Below are positions 12,961 through 13,909 of a stretch of 13,909 bases of DNA, piece by piece; the stretch's first letter is position 1; each line of letters opens with the position of its first letter. The stretch is from the NCBI GenBank assembly GCA_900543205.1, contig UQQM01000040.1, positions 1-13,909 on the forward strand, given 5' to 3'. A program made the position numbers and the translations under genes. The notes beneath the pieces were generated by a model. That model saw only the letters and a program-made list of their open reading frames with translations, was not told where the DNA came from and did not search any database. This stretch comes from an uncultured Bacteroides sp. (GTDB lineage: Bacteria; Bacteroidota; Bacteroidia; Bacteroidales; UBA932).

Positions 12961-13909
12961 ATGGCGAAGACTGCGAGAACTCTTTGGTACTGCACCGCGT
13001 GCGGCAACGAGAGCCCCAAGTGGATGGGGCGCTGCCCGGCGTGCGGCGAATGGAACACCATGGTCGAGGCGCCGGCGGAGGCGCGGCGGCCCAAGGGGGA
13101 CCGTGCGGCGGCCGGAGCTTCGGCCCGTCCTGCGTCGAGACCCCGCAGGCTCGGGGAGATAGACTCCTCCGAGAATGTCCGCATGCAGCTTGGAATATCC
13201 GAGCTCGACCGGCTGCTGGGCGGCGGCATAGTGCCCGGATCCCTCGTGCTCATAGGAGGCGAACCGGGAATAGGCAAGTCCACGCTGAGCCTTCAGATTC
13301 CGCTGTGCTGCAAGGATGTCCCGACCCTCTATGTGAGCGGAGAGGAGAGCGCAAGGCAGGTCAAGATGCGCGCGGAAAGGCTGGGCGGCGACGACTCCTC
13401 GTGCTACATACTCTGCGAGACGAGGATGGAGGACGTCCTCTCCGAAGCCGAGGCCATGCGTCCGGGACTGATGATAGTCGATTCCGTGCAGACCATGTAC
13501 ACCGACAGCATAGAATCGGCGCCAGGCTCCGTCAGCCAGGTGAAGGAGGTGGCGGCCCTGCTGCTGCGCTTCGCCAAGGAAAGCGGGATTCCCGTAATCC
13601 TGATAGGGCATATCACCAAGGAGGGATATATAGCCGGCCCGAAGATTCTGGAGCACATCGTGGACGTGGTCCTGCAGTTCGAGGGCGACAACCGGGGGGC
13701 CTACCGCATAATGCGAAGCATAAAGAACCGTTTCGGCTCGACCTCCGAGCTCGCCGTGTTCGAGATGACAGGAAGCGGACTGCGGGAGGTCACCAATCCT
13801 TCGGAGATGCTGATTCCGGCCCACGAGGCGGGCCTGAGCGGCACCGCAGTCGCCGCGATGCTCGACGGCAACCGCTCTTTCCTCTTCGAAGTCCAGGCCC
13901 TGGTGAGCT
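12961..13909 (+). CDS. radA: DNA repair protein RadA (Sms), 5' part; continues past the window
   Basis: The first 316 residues of a RecA-like branch-migration ATPase used in recombinational repair. The full protein is usually about 450-460 aa. It has an N-terminal zinc finger (C11, C14, C25, C28), a variable basic linker (about 36-65), Walker A GGEPGIGKST (99-108), Walker B LMIVDS (170-175) and the RadA-specific KNRFG motif (255-259). The start of the Lon-like C-terminal domain (EMLIPAHEAGLSGTAV) is also present. It is in the same frame as the preceding phosphoesterase, separated by that gene's TGA (12928-12930) and ten codons without another start codon, so the ATG at 12961 is well fixed. 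The stop lies outside the window. Confidence 0.95.
   Translation, partial: MAKTARTLWYCTACGNESPKWMGRCPACGEWNTMVEAPAEARRPKGDRAAAGASARPASRPRRLGEIDSSENVRMQLGISELDRLLGGGIVPGSLVLIGGEPGIGKSTLSLQIPLCCKDVPTLYVSGEESARQVKMRAERLGGDDSSCYILCETRMEDVLSEAEAMRPGLMIVDSVQTMYTDSIESAPGSVSQVKEVAALLLRFAKESGIPVILIGHITKEGYIAGPKILEHIVDVVLQFEGDNRGAYRIMRSIKNRFGSTSELAVFEMTGSGLREVTNPSEMLIPAHEAGLSGTAVAAMLDGNRSFLFEVQALVS

Noticed and set aside
11725..13824. A 699-codon open frame on the minus strand
   Set aside because: It runs antisense to galE, the phosphoesterase and radA, all of which have complete family motifs on the plus strand. Long antisense frames are expected in GC-rich coding DNA, and its translation shows no recognisable domain.
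1..13909. CRISPR arrays, insertion sequences, phage genes or toxin-antitoxin pairs
   Set aside because: No spaced direct repeats, transposase motifs, terminal inverted repeats or integrase genes were seen; all large frames are explained by chromosomal gene families.

Overview
The window reads as a chromosomal segment of a GC-rich member of the Bacteroidota, most likely order Bacteroidales. Several genes are preceded by the phylum-specific promoter form (TTTG or TTG near -33, TAnnTTTG near -7), and Shine-Dalgarno sites are mostly weak or absent. The protein types fit too: a FeoA-FeoB fusion, MacB-like permeases in pairs, and small outer-membrane barrels. Coding density is very high and no mobile element, phage gene or CRISPR array was seen. 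The genus cannot be fixed from the sequence alone.

Layout. Positions 1-37 hold the 5' half of a tRNA-Leu(GAG) on the minus strand with its own promoter. Divergent to it is an iron operon (182-3660): a FeoA-FeoB fusion, a small Cys-rich membrane protein, and a regulator that joins a RIC/YtfE-like hemerythrin module to a LuxR-type DNA-binding domain. A near-perfect 22-bp palindrome sits on the promoter of this operon. Next comes queH (queuosine synthesis) with its own promoter, overlapping tail-to-tail with a minus-strand gene for a small outer-membrane barrel.

Positions 5024-10675 form a five-gene efflux operon: ABC ATPase, two different MacB/FtsX-type permeases, a membrane-fusion protein and a TolC-like outer-membrane channel. 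Together these would make a complete tripartite exporter spanning both membranes; its substrate is unknown. The operon is flanked by two paralogous small outer-membrane barrels (4280-4888 minus, 10731-11315 plus).

The right end is housekeeping: galE (UDP-glucose 4-epimerase), a YfcE/MJ0936-type metallophosphoesterase in the same transcription unit, and the 5' part of radA (DNA repair), which runs off the window. The radA promoter lies so close to its ATG that the transcript may be leaderless.

The most interesting part is the feo operon: an iron importer transcribed with a putative diiron (O2/NO/redox-sensing) transcription factor, plus a candidate operator. Other points worth a second look are the paralogous barrels around the exporter and the tight or overlapping gene junctions. 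No gap longer than 300 bases lacks a gene.
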